The translations under genes were made by a program, and so were the position numbers. A stretch of 64,000 bases of DNA. It comes from Fuerstiella marisgermanici (GTDB lineage: Bacteria; Planctomycetota; Planctomycetia; Planctomycetales; Planctomycetaceae). Under the pieces are notes generated by a model. It was not told where the DNA came from, did not search any database, and was given only the letters and a program-made list of their open reading frames with translations. Location of the stretch: the NCBI RefSeq assembly GCF_001983935.1, contig NZ_CP017641.1, forward strand, positions 4,340,001 through 4,404,000. The letters are read 5' to 3'. Shown here in pieces: positions 53,069 to 64,000 of the stretch (its first letter is position 1; each line of letters begins with the position of its first letter).

Positions 53069-55114
53069 ATGTCTCATTCAACCACCGCCGCTTTTGTGCT
53101 TCGTTGCTCTGGCCTGCTGTTGGTGTGCGCCGCGCAATCTAGTTTATTTGCCGACACGACTACCGAAACACTGGCCGCAAAAATTCAGCCGCTGATCGAC
53201 AGGCACGATGGTGATGTTGGCGTGTACGTTCAGCACCTGACCAGCGGTGTCAAGTTTCAGCATCGGCCGGACGCCGTCATGCCGACAGCCAGTCTGATCA
53301 AGCTGCCAGTGATGATCGAAGCGTATCGTCAGGCTGACGCCGGAACGATCGACCTGGATTCGATGCTAACGTTGCACGACTCCGACAAAGTGCCGGGCTC
53401 CGGCATTTTGACAACTCACTTCAGCGATGGAATGCAGCTTAGCCTAAGGGATGCAATTCGGCTGATGATTGCCTATTCCGACAACACGGCCACCAATCTT
53501 GTGGTCGACGCGATCGGCATGAAGGCCACGGCTGAAACCATGGAGAAGATGGGGTTTCCGGAAACGAAGCTGCATTCAAAAGTGTACCGAGGCAGCTCGT
53601 CCGTGTTTCCGAAACGCAGCCAGCAATACGGGCTGGGCAGCACAACGGCAGCCGACATCGTCGCGTTGCTTCAGCAGTTGCACGAAGGCAAACTGGTGTC
53701 GCCGAAAGCGTGCGACGACATGAAAGCACATCTGCTGGCATGCGAAGACAAAAAGAAACTGCCTCGTTTTCTGCCCGCCGGCGTCAAGGTCGCTCACAAG
53801 ACCGGATCCGTTTCCAAATCTCGCTGCGCTGCCGGACTGATGTACACGCGTAGCGGCCCCATCGCAATCTGCGTGCTCACCAGCAACAACAAAGACACAA
53901 GCTGGGGCGATAAGAACGCGGGCGACCTTTTATGCAGCCACATCGCCAAAGCCGCCTGCGACTATTTCAACCCTCGCGGCACAAGCGGTTCTCCACAACG
54001 TGAACTGCAGGAAGGCGATTTTGGAGAACTGGTTGAAGCGCTGCAACGCACGCTGAACGTTCGCATGACACCGTCACCGGATTTGTCCGTCGATGGGGAC
54101 TTCGGTCCCGCCACAGCGGCCGTGGTCACGAAGTTTCAGAATGCGCGCTCGTTGAAAGCAACGGGCATCGTCGCCAGCGATACGTGGGCAGCACTCAGCC
54201 CGCTGCTGACCGAAGCAACGCCGGTGCCGGAACCGGACGTCGTGAACGCGGAACAACTCCCCATAGAACCGGCCGACAAACTGACCGGACCGCCGATCGT
54301 CAGTTGCGAAGCGTGGGCAATCGCGGACGCTGCGACGGGGGATGTACTATGGCAACATCGCGGGAAGGAATCTCTACCGATGGCCAGTACGACCAAAATC
54401 ATGACGGCCTACGTCGTGCTGAAGCTTGCCGAAGCGGATGCAAAGGTTCTGGATGAAACGGTCGTATTTTCTGGTCGAGCCGACCGAACGCGAGGTTCGA
54501 CGTCCGGAATTCGCGAAGGCGAATTGCTTTCGGTGCGTGAGCTACTTTACGGGCTGCTGTTGCCGTCCGGTAACGACGCGTCCGTGGCTTTAGGCGAACA
54601 TTTCGGCAGCCGACTTTCAGACTCAAACGCGGAAGACGCCGATCCGTCGCCTGATCCGCTGGCGTCGTTCGTCGCCGCAATGAACGCTGCCGCATCGGAA
54701 CTCGGCATGACTCAAACGGCGTTTGTAAACACTCACGGCCTGCCCGCTGCAAACCATCACTCGTCCGCGGCCGACTTGTGTAAGCTTGCAAAGGCAGCGT
54801 TAAGCCTTCCTTTGTTTCCGCAGTATGTTGAAACTCGCCAGCGAGGCTGCACGGTTAAGAGCGCCGCGGGCTATTCGCGCAACGTGATGTGGAAAAACAC
54901 GAACCGCCTTCTGGGCATCACAGGGTTCCATGGCGTTAAGACAGGTACCACCAGTGATGCCGGAGCGTGCCTCGTCTCAAAAGGAAGCCGCGGCGATCGA
55001 GAGCTAATCCTGACAGTGCTTGGTGCCAAGTCGTCGACCGGACGCTACGTCGACACTCGAAATCTTTACCGCTGGGCATGGAATGAACTCCAGACCGAAA
55101 CGTCCGTGCCGTAG
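53069..55114 (+). CDS. Peptidoglycan enzyme with two PBP-like domains around a PG-binding domain
   Basis: A 681-residue exported protein (signal FVLRCSGLLLVCAAQSSLFA). Domain 1 (about 30-300) has a class A beta-lactamase fold: SLIK (S75, K78), SDN (137-139) and KTG (244-246). The Glu166-type ExxLN of true class A beta-lactamases is absent; the site reads VYRGSS, so penicillin hydrolysis is doubtful. A peptidoglycan-binding domain (about 318-385: VDGDFGPATAAVVTKFQNAR) follows. Domain 3 (about 405-681) is an S11 D-alanyl-D-alanine carboxypeptidase with STTK (S440, K443), SGN (500-502) and KTG (624-626). The ATG at 53069 is chosen for the signal peptide. It most likely trims peptidoglycan side chains; domain 1 may be a second carboxypeptidase or a binding module. 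Confidence 0.9.
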   Translation: MSHSTTAAFVLRCSGLLLVCAAQSSLFADTTTETLAAKIQPLIDRHDGDVGVYVQHLTSGVKFQHRPDAVMPTASLIKLPVMIEAYRQADAGTIDLDSMLTLHDSDKVPGSGILTTHFSDGMQLSLRDAIRLMIAYSDNTATNLVVDAIGMKATAETMEKMGFPETKLHSKVYRGSSSVFPKRSQQYGLGSTTAADIVALLQQLHEGKLVSPKACDDMKAHLLACEDKKKLPRFLPAGVKVAHKTGSVSKSRCAAGLMYTRSGPIAICVLTSNNKDTSWGDKNAGDLLCSHIAKAACDYFNPRGTSGSPQRELQEGDFGELVEALQRTLNVRMTPSPDLSVDGDFGPATAAVVTKFQNARSLKATGIVASDTWAALSPLLTEATPVPEPDVVNAEQLPIEPADKLTGPPIVSCEAWAIADAATGDVLWQHRGKESLPMASTTKIMTAYVVLKLAEADAKVLDETVVFSGRADRTRGSTSGIREGELLSVRELLYGLLLPSGNDASVALGEHFGSRLSDSNAEDADPSPDPLASFVAAMNAAASELGMTQTAFVNTHGLPAANHHSSAADLCKLAKAALSLPLFPQYVETRQRGCTVKSAAGYSRNVMWKNTNRLLGITGFHGVKTGTTSDAGACLVSKGSRGDRELILTVLGAKSSTGRYVDTRNLYRWAWNELQTETSVP

Positions 55115-55399
55115 GTCCGAAAAAAAGACAGGGACGCGGGTGGGCGAGATGCATTGCCGAGCACTCACGGACGGCGAGCAGACGCCACTCGGCAAGCGGC
55201 AACTACAGCAGGTCCTGCCGGGCATGATTTTCGACTCAGGATCTCGAGTTTAATACGAGTCGTTTAGCCCGTAGCCGGAGGCGCAGGCGTTGCTGTGGAC
55301 GGCTGGGTCGCAGCGGAAGCGGAACACTCACCGACGCCGATCAGCGGACGCCTGCGCCTTCGGCTACGGGTTAAACGATCCGCTGGCTTCGCCGCTAAA
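55115..55399. other. Gap with repeat family B copy 2
   Basis: A 285-bp gap between the PBP-like gene and the RND pump gene, which point towards each other. Its right half is repeat family B copy 2. No gene is seen. Confidence 0.5.
55261..55377. repeat. Hairpin repeat family B, copy 2
   Basis: Two 30-base arms (55261-55290 and 55348-55377) are complementary at 28 of 30 positions by eye, around a 57-base spacer. The arms begin CGTTTAGCCCGTAGCCGGAG and end with GGCGCAGGCGT. Copy 1 lies at 47384-47499. It sits between convergent genes and may act as a two-way terminator. Confidence 0.85.
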
Positions 55400-58540
<3,141 letters not shown>

Positions 58541-58541
58541 G

Positions 58542-59936
58542 TTACTTCAGCACCCGTACTTCCTGGCCATCACGAAAACGCTGCAGGTGAGCGTCAAGAA
58601 CCGTCTGCCCGGTTTCCAGTCCGGACACAATTTGAATGTTGTGGCCGTCGTCTTCGCCGGTTGTCACAGGCACCACCGAAACCTCGCCGCTCTTCACCAC
58701 GTAGACATACGCCGCGCCATCTTCCGAAAACCGGACGGCTCGCGCGGGCAAAACGTTGGACGGCGTAGCAGTGGAAAGCGAAATGGTGGCATGCCCGAAC
58801 ATTCCAGGAATCAGCTTACGGTCGTCGTTGGCAACCTCCGCTTCGACAAGCATCGTTCGCGTGCTCGGATCGAGCCGCCCTGTCAGCCGCGACACTTCGA
58901 CGGTCATGGCTTCTTCGGCCGCAAAGGATGGAAACCGCACGCTAATGGAATCCCCTCGTTCAACATGCGCCGCTTCGTTTTCCGGAACCGGAATATGAAT
59001 TCGCACCTTGTGCATCTGGCTGACAATAAACAGCGGCTCGCCCGTGCTGCGTTCGCTGACAAGATTTCCGGGCGAAACGTTTCGTGCGGTGATGACTCCG
59101 GCGAAAGGGGATTTCAGCGTCGCGAAGCCGATGAGTTCGTCGATCTCAGCGAGTTCCGCTTCCTGAATTCTGATTTTCGCCTCCGCTGCTTTCGCGTCAG
59201 CCTTCGCCGCCGCCAACTCGGCCTTGGCCACGTTCACCGAGGCGTCGGCCGATCCGATAGCAGCCGTGACGGCCGATTTACCGGCGGCGGCAGAATCACG
59301 GCGTTCGCGAACTTCGTCCAGCACGCGCGGCTGCATTGAACCTCGCTTGACCAAATCCTCCGTCCGGCCGAATTCAGACTGTGCCGCAGCCAGAGAAGCT
59401 TCCACTTGCTGCATCTTCGATCGCGCTTCCTCCGCCAACGCCTCAGCCGATGCCACGTTCGCCTCTGCGAGTTGAATGCCTGCGTTGGCTCGTTCGATTT
59501 CAGCCTTCTGTTGCTGAAGGCGAGCGACCGCTTGTTGTCGCTGCGTCAAACTTTCAGGTACGTCGATGACCGCGAGTGTCGCGCCTTGCTCGACGACGTC
59601 GCCGATGTCCACTTTCACGTCCTTCACATAGCCGTGCACCTTGGCACGAATCGCCGCTTCATAGAACGGAAGCACGGTCGCCGGTTGAACGGTGGAAGCC
59701 TGCACGTCCTGCTGCGTGACGGCGACCGTTTTCACGGCGACAGGTTGCGACAACTTGTCCTTCGATTCCGCATCGCGTTCGGCGGCAGAATTCCGCGAAC
59801 AGCCTGAGGCCAGAAGCACGAGGCCACTCAGCAGAATGGCAAACCGCGTAGTGGATCTCGCTACAGATCCAGCATTCTGACGAATGCCACTGCCGGAGAA
59901 TTTGCGAAGCTTGCGGTCGGGCCTGAAGCGTCTCAT
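58542..59936 (-). CDS. RND efflux adaptor lipoprotein (HlyD/AcrA type)
   Basis: A 464-residue membrane-fusion protein. AAAGG precedes the ATG at 59936. The lipobox LLASGC puts the lipidated cysteine at C46, after a long N-terminal region (MRRFRPDRKLRKFSGSG). A lipoyl/beta-barrel pair flanks a long coiled coil (about 130-290: ADAKAAEAKIRIQEAELAEI), followed by FAGVITARNVSPGNLVSERS and the membrane-proximal domain. It bridges the RND pump and the outer-membrane channel. It is the first gene of the adaptor-pump operon, transcribed away from the TolC-like gene over a 302-bp shared gap. Confidence 0.93.
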   Translation of the reverse strand: MRRFRPDRKLRKFSGSGIRQNAGSVARSTTRFAILLSGLVLLASGCSRNSAAERDAESKDKLSQPVAVKTVAVTQQDVQASTVQPATVLPFYEAAIRAKVHGYVKDVKVDIGDVVEQGATLAVIDVPESLTQRQQAVARLQQQKAEIERANAGIQLAEANVASAEALAEEARSKMQQVEASLAAAQSEFGRTEDLVKRGSMQPRVLDEVRERRDSAAAGKSAVTAAIGSADASVNVAKAELAAAKADAKAAEAKIRIQEAELAEIDELIGFATLKSPFAGVITARNVSPGNLVSERSTGEPLFIVSQMHKVRIHIPVPENEAAHVERGDSISVRFPSFAAEEAMTVEVSRLTGRLDPSTRTMLVEAEVANDDRKLIPGMFGHATISLSTATPSNVLPARAVRFSEDGAAYVYVVKSGEVSVVPVTTGEDDGHNIQIVSGLETGQTVLDAHLQRFRDGQEVRVLK

Positions 59937-60238
59937 CGTGAGAACCTTTGCGGATTGGAAAGACTTTGCGGCGTGCAGAGTACCAGCCGTCACGGCGATA
60001 AGACAGAACTTCAGATAGCGCCACCAGTAGATTACAGAAGTCACGGCTGTTGCAACCGGATCTGTCGGTGGGATGCGTCTGAAGGTCACAACTGGTTCAA
60101 TCAACGGGACAATCGCTTCCGGCGGAAACAACCCTTGCATGAGCAAATCTGACACATCCCGGACAGCCGATGAATCCGCCATTGGCACTACGAAAACGGC
60201 GTTCACGGGATCGCTATCGCAGAGAACAAGGAGGTTCT
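59937..60238. other. Divergent promoter gap of the efflux system
   Basis: A 302-bp gap between the adaptor and TolC-like genes. The two starts face away from each other, so one region drives both halves of the pump. No operator palindrome or regulator gene is recognised. It holds the strong ribosome-binding site of the TolC-like gene (AAGGAGGT at 60228-60235). Confidence 0.5.
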
Positions 60239-61831
60239 ATGCCGTCGCTGAAGTTTGACAGATGGTTCTTATGCGGGTTGCTCGTGCTGAGCGGCTGCAG
60301 CAGCGTGCGCGACAGCCTGGCCAATCGCGACAACCAGCGTGACACGGCACCTGCGGCCAGCGACGTTAAGAGCGCCACTGTGGCAAGCCTTGCGGCTGAC
60401 TCCGACAGTGTTCAGCCCGTTACTCTCGTAAATTGGCCGTCTGACACCGACGAAAATGGCGTGACGACCACCGCAGATCAGTCGACGAATTCGGACGTCG
60501 CCTCGGAGCAGCACCTGCTGCCCGACACCATCCTTCCCGCCAACACCCGCCCGCTGAATCTGCCGAGTGCCCTCGCGATGGTGGGCGGCGATCACCCGGC
60601 GGTTGGGTTCGCTCAATGGAAAGTGCAGGAAGCGTACGCGAACCTTGAACAGGCCGAGGTGCTTTGGCTGCCCAGCCTGCAGGCCGGCTTTAGTTTTCAT
60701 CGTCACGACGGAAATTACCAAGCCAGCAACGGCGACATCGTGGACGTGAATCGAAATTCGTTTCAATACGGATTCGGTGCCGGTGCGGTGGGAGCAGGCA
60801 CGACTCCACAGCCTGGCCTGCGAGCTCAGTTTCACCTCGCGGATGCAATCTTTCAGCCAGACATCGCCCGCAAGACAGCGTGGGCGTCAAGTCATGCAGA
60901 AAAGGCGGTCGTTAATCGGCAACTGCGCGACTTGGCTTTGGCGTACACGAAGCTGCTACATGCGCATCAGCGGCTTCGCATTCTGGAACAGATTCGCGAC
61001 CGCACGACACGACTTTCGAAAATCACGGAAGACTTTGCAGCCGCTGGCCAGGGTTTGCAGGCGGATGCCGATCGCATGAGAACAGAATCCTTGCTGATCG
61101 ACGGCAGAATTTCATCGGCGAAGGAGAACATCGAAGTCGCATCGGCCGAACTGTCGTACGCAATTAGCGCGGACGGCGGACAGAAAATTGTTCCGATGGA
61201 TCCGACCGTCGTGCCGATCGAACTTGTTTCTGCCGACGCAGACACCGCCAGCTTAATCGCATCCGGGTTGGGTCAACGCCCCGAGCTAAAAGAGCTGCAG
61301 GCTTTGGTCGCGGCGGCGTGTGACCGTTATCAGCGGCAGAAGTACGGGCCGTTCGTGCCAAGCGTTCTGCTGGGACTGAGTGCCGGCGGCTTCGGCGGCG
61401 GCACGGGCAATGGAATCGGCGATGTTAACGACCGCTACGATTTCGACGCCATGATGACATGGGAAGTCCGCAACCTCGGCTTCGGCGAACGATCAGCACG
61501 GCGCCGCACGGAAGCTCAGGTACAGCAGGCAATGTTCCGCAAAGTCAAACAAATGGACGATGTCGCCCATGAGATTTCAACCGCGCAATCGCAGGTCGTT
61601 CATCGGCGAGAACGCATGATGGTGACTCAGGCATCGATCCAGTCAGCATTGGAATCGTACGATCACAACCTCAGCCGCATTCGCGAAGGAGCTGGCTTAC
61701 CGATCGAAGTGCTGCAGTCAGTGAAGGCACTCGAGGCTGCTCAGCTGGCGTATCTGGATGCCGTCATCGCCTTCAACGAAGCTCAGTTCCAGCTTCAATG
61801 GGCCATGGGCTGGCAGGTGAGTGCTAAGTAG
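60239..61831 (+). CDS. TolC-like outer-membrane efflux lipoprotein
   Basis: A 530-residue protein. A near-perfect ribosome-binding site (AAGGAGGT, about 60228-60235) lies just before the ATG at 60239. The lipobox LLVLSGC makes C20 the lipidated residue, as in NodT-type TolC proteins. Two long helical hairpins (about 145-300 and 340-525) are TolC/OEP domains, for example NLPSALAMVGGDHPAVGFAQ at the start of the first and YDHNLSRIREGAGLPIEVLQ near the end. Residues 20-110 are an extra low-complexity, Thr/Asp/Ala-rich segment. It is the outer-membrane part of the divergent RND pump; the location of the pieces suggests shared regulation. Confidence 0.9.
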   Translation: MPSLKFDRWFLCGLLVLSGCSSVRDSLANRDNQRDTAPAASDVKSATVASLAADSDSVQPVTLVNWPSDTDENGVTTTADQSTNSDVASEQHLLPDTILPANTRPLNLPSALAMVGGDHPAVGFAQWKVQEAYANLEQAEVLWLPSLQAGFSFHRHDGNYQASNGDIVDVNRNSFQYGFGAGAVGAGTTPQPGLRAQFHLADAIFQPDIARKTAWASSHAEKAVVNRQLRDLALAYTKLLHAHQRLRILEQIRDRTTRLSKITEDFAAAGQGLQADADRMRTESLLIDGRISSAKENIEVASAELSYAISADGGQKIVPMDPTVVPIELVSADADTASLIASGLGQRPELKELQALVAAACDRYQRQKYGPFVPSVLLGLSAGGFGGGTGNGIGDVNDRYDFDAMMTWEVRNLGFGERSARRRTEAQVQQAMFRKVKQMDDVAHEISTAQSQVVHRRERMMVTQASIQSALESYDHNLSRIREGAGLPIEVLQSVKALEAAQLAYLDAVIAFNEAQFQLQWAMGWQVSAK

Positions 61832-61877
61832 CGGCGGGTTCGCTCGAACTTTTTTCGGATCTCGATATCCTCCACGC

Positions 61878-62630
61878 ATGATACCGATCGATCTGAAATC
61901 AAAAACAGCCGTCGTCACAGGCGGAGGACAGGGACTTGGCAAGCAGACAGCGGAAACGCTGCACAAAGCCGGTGCCAACGTTGCCGTCTGCTACTTCCAC
62001 GATAGCGAAGGAATCAACCAGCAACGAGCCGAAGAAACGGCCCTGCAATTGGGGGCGCGAGCCATCGCGGTTGAAGGTGATGTACGCAGTCGAGAATCGA
62101 TTGGCGGGATGTTCGACCGGGTTGTGGAAGAATTCGGGTCGCTGGACATCGTCATCAACAACGCCGCAATTCTGCGTGATCGATCCTTCAAGAAAATGTC
62201 GGACGACGAATGGGATTCCGTCATCGATACAAATCTGTCCGGCGTGTTTCGAGTCTGCAAAGAGGCGGCACCGCGACTTTCTGACGGCGGACGTATCGTC
62301 AGCATGGCTTCGATTTCCGGGTTCACGGGCTTCTTCGGACAGACAAATTATTCCTCCGCCAAGGCGGGCGTCGTCGGTTTTACGAAGGCGCTTAGCAAGG
62401 AACTGGCGAGCCGTCGGATTACGGTGAACGCCGTGGCTCCTGGTGTTGTACTGACAGAAATGGGCGAATCGATTCCTGAGGCGGCTCGCGACGAAATGCT
62501 GAAGCAGATCCCGTTAAATCGCTTTGGCACGCCGGAAGAAATTTCCAACGCGATCCTGTTTCTGTGCAGCCCGCTGGCCGACTACATCACCGGGCAGACC
62601 ATTCACGTCAATGGCGGATGGCTGGGATGA
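61878..62630 (+). CDS. Short-chain dehydrogenase/reductase (FabG/PhaB-like)
   Basis: A 250-residue NAD(P)H-dependent reductase. The cofactor loop is TGGGQGLG (14-21), the structural motif is NNAA (94-97), and the catalytic residues are N119, S145, Y158 and K162 (YSSAK). The size and the [11 protein letters not shown] block resemble 3-oxoacyl-ACP reductases and acetoacetyl-CoA reductases. Its stop overlaps the next start by four bases (ATGA, 62627-62630), so it forms an operon with the CoA-transferase, and the pair suggests work on beta-ketoacyl-CoA or ketone-body compounds. The ATG at 61878 is chosen because the protein core begins there. Confidence 0.91.
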   Translation: MIPIDLKSKTAVVTGGGQGLGKQTAETLHKAGANVAVCYFHDSEGINQQRAEETALQLGARAIAVEGDVRSRESIGGMFDRVVEEFGSLDIVINNAAILRDRSFKKMSDDEWDSVIDTNLSGVFRVCKEAAPRLSDGGRIVSMASISGFTGFFGQTNYSSAKAGVVGFTKALSKELASRRITVNAVAPGVVLTEMGESIPEAARDEMLKQIPLNRFGTPEEISNAILFLCSPLADYITGQTIHVNGGWLG

Positions 62631-64000
62631 CGGCGACGTTTGACCGAAGTCAGAAACTGTGCACCGCCGATGAAGCCGTGGCTATGATTGCCAGCGGTTC
62701 CACCGTTGTATGCGGCGGCTTTGTGGGAGCAGCCCATCCCGAAGCGCTGACCGCCGCCATCGAACGACGGTTTATGTCTGAAGCGTTGCCGCAGAATCTG
62801 ACGCTGGTGTACGCCGCCGGGCAGGGTGACGGCAAGTCGCGCGGACTGAACCACATTGCTCACGAAGGGCTGATTAAACGAGTCATCGGCGGGCACTGGG
62901 GACTGGCGCCGGGCATGGGGCGGCTGGCTCTGGAAAACAAAATCGAAGCGTACAACTTTCCGCAGGGTGTCATTTGCCATCTGCTGCGAGACATCGCTGC
63001 CGGTCGTCCAGGTTGCGTGACTCATGTGGGACTTGGCACGTTCGTTGATCCGCTTCACGATGGCGGACAGCTAAATGCACTGACGACGGAACCGTTGGTT
63101 GAACGCGTCGAACTGCAGCAGAAAACGTGGCTGTTCTACAAGTCGTTTCCGATTCATGTGGGGCTGATTCGAGCGACCGAGGCGGATTCGTCCGGCAACC
63201 TTTCTATGGCCGACGAGGTCATCATCGGAGAAGTCCTTCCGATCGCTCAGGCCGCCAAAAACAGCGGCGGCATTGTGCTGGCTCAGGTGAAACGTCTGCG
63301 AGATTCGCCGTTGCCGCCGCACCAGGTTGCCGTGCCGGGCATTCTGGTCGATCGAATCGTCGTGGCCAACGAAGGCGAACACGATCAAACGTTCGGCGAA
63401 GCCATGAACAGCGCTTACGTTTCCGCCAGCACAACGGTCGCCAGTGGCGATTCGTTACTGCGGATGCCGATGAGTGCTCGACGGATCATCGCCGCGCGAG
63501 CGTGTGATGAATTGCGACCGGGCGATATTGCCAACCTTGGTATCGGTATGCCGGAAGGCATCGCACAGATCGCCGCCGAACGCGATTTGCTCAGTGATGT
63601 TGTACTAACGGTCGAAAGCGGTCCGATTGGCGGCACGCCGGCCGGTGGCTTAAGTTTTGGAGCGTCCGCGTTCCCTCAAGCCATCGTCGACCAGCCGGCG
63701 CAGTTTGACTTTTACGATGGCGGTGGACTGGATTTCGCCGCTTTGGGGGTCGCTCAAATCGACAAAGCGGGCAACGTCAACGTGTCGAAGTTCGGTCGAT
63801 TACTGGCGGGCATCGGTGGCTTCGTCAACATCTCGCAAAACGCTCGCCGAGTCGTCTTTTGCGGCACGTTCACCACTGGCGGCCTGGAAACGATCGTCGA
63901 CAATGGCAAGTTGGTCATTACACGCGAAGGTAATCACCGCAAATTTGTGGACGCGGTCGAACAGGTTTCCTTCAGCGGCAAGGTGGCTCGCGCCGCTGGC
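62627..64000 (+). CDS. Fused 3-oxoacid CoA-transferase (3' end outside window)
   Basis: 458 residues are visible and the frame is open at the window edge. The N-terminal half is the alpha-type subunit ([39 protein letters not shown]); from about residue 283 the beta-type subunit begins ([20 protein letters not shown], with [10 protein letters not shown]). The catalytic Glu is E330 in [10 protein letters not shown]. Both subunits in one chain are typical of acetate/acetoacetate or propionate CoA-transferases (family I). It overlaps the reductase gene by four bases and probably acts with it in short-chain acyl-CoA turnover. The C-terminus is not in the window. Confidence 0.92.
   Translation, partial: MTATFDRSQKLCTADEAVAMIASGSTVVCGGFVGAAHPEALTAAIERRFMSEALPQNLTLVYAAGQGDGKSRGLNHIAHEGLIKRVIGGHWGLAPGMGRLALENKIEAYNFPQGVICHLLRDIAAGRPGCVTHVGLGTFVDPLHDGGQLNALTTEPLVERVELQQKTWLFYKSFPIHVGLIRATEADSSGNLSMADEVIIGEVLPIAQAAKNSGGIVLAQVKRLRDSPLPPHQVAVPGILVDRIVVANEGEHDQTFGEAMNSAYVSASTTVASGDSLLRMPMSARRIIAARACDELRPGDIANLGIGMPEGIAQIAAERDLLSDVVLTVESGPIGGTPAGGLSFGASAFPQAIVDQPAQFDFYDGGGLDFAALGVAQIDKAGNVNVSKFGRLLAGIGGFVNISQNARRVVFCGTFTTGGLETIVDNGKLVITREGNHRKFVDAVEQVSFSGKVARAAG

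Overview
The window is chromosomal DNA from a planctomycete, most likely order Planctomycetales; the genus cannot be fixed from the sequence. The evidence is a set of phylum-typical families: a DUF1549/DUF1553 protein with cytochrome-c-like motifs beside a Tat-exported DUF1501 protein, an ECF sigma factor followed directly by a Ser/Thr kinase, a second ECF sigma factor with a one-pass membrane partner, Tat-exported Gfo/Idh and amidohydrolase proteins, a giant alpha-2-macroglobulin with Gly-rich inserts, and GAF-HlyD, TPM, PD40 and PQQ-propeller proteins. Intergenic gaps hold large palindromic repeats. No rRNA, tRNA, CRISPR, phage or transposase gene was seen.

Layout. 1-5 kb: a cut-off PD40 propeller protein, a repeat-filled gap, a GAF-HlyD membrane adaptor and a small acidic protein with its own terminator. 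5-13 kb: a FAD/NAD(P)-binding protein divergent from threonine ammonia-lyase (ilvA), a hybrid histidine kinase, and a succinate-semialdehyde-type aldehyde dehydrogenase. 13-18.3 kb: a secreted Lys-rich protein, NAD synthetase (nadE), and an ECF sigma/Ser-Thr kinase pair. 18.8-24 kb: a three-gene operon (Tat amidohydrolase, DUF1349-like secreted protein, HEAT protein), a CPBP-PDZ membrane protease and a divergent TrmN6-like methyltransferase. 23.9-33 kb: a 2106-residue alpha-2-macroglobulin, an HpaI-type aldolase overlapping a PQQ-propeller protein, and a 250-bp element with 20-bp inverted termini.

33-42.5 kb: a PlsC-type acyltransferase, two divergent secreted proteins of unknown role, two adjacent TPM-domain proteins, a SAM methyltransferase and an alpha/beta hydrolase. 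42.7-48.8 kb: one probable operon running ECF sigma, membrane anti-sigma candidate, coiled-coil exported protein, DUF1549/1553 protein and DUF1501 protein, with two ATGA start/stop overlaps; this is the best candidate for a little-described system. 48.9-55.1 kb: a membrane-anchored unknown, a Tat-exported oxidoreductase, and a peptidoglycan enzyme joining two penicillin-binding-like domains around a peptidoglycan-binding domain. 55.4-61.8 kb: a full tripartite efflux set (RND pump and adaptor on minus, TolC-like lipoprotein divergent on plus). 61.9-64 kb: a short-chain reductase overlapping a fused CoA-transferase that runs off the window.

Common themes are export and envelope work (Tat, Sec and lipoprotein signals), sigma-factor and kinase signalling, and tight 4-bp gene overlaps inside short operons. 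Three palindromic repeat families (A: three copies; B: two copies; D: one clear copy and one eroded copy) and one MITE-like element (C) fill the longer intergenic gaps. Functions are inferred from motifs read by eye; no database search was possible.
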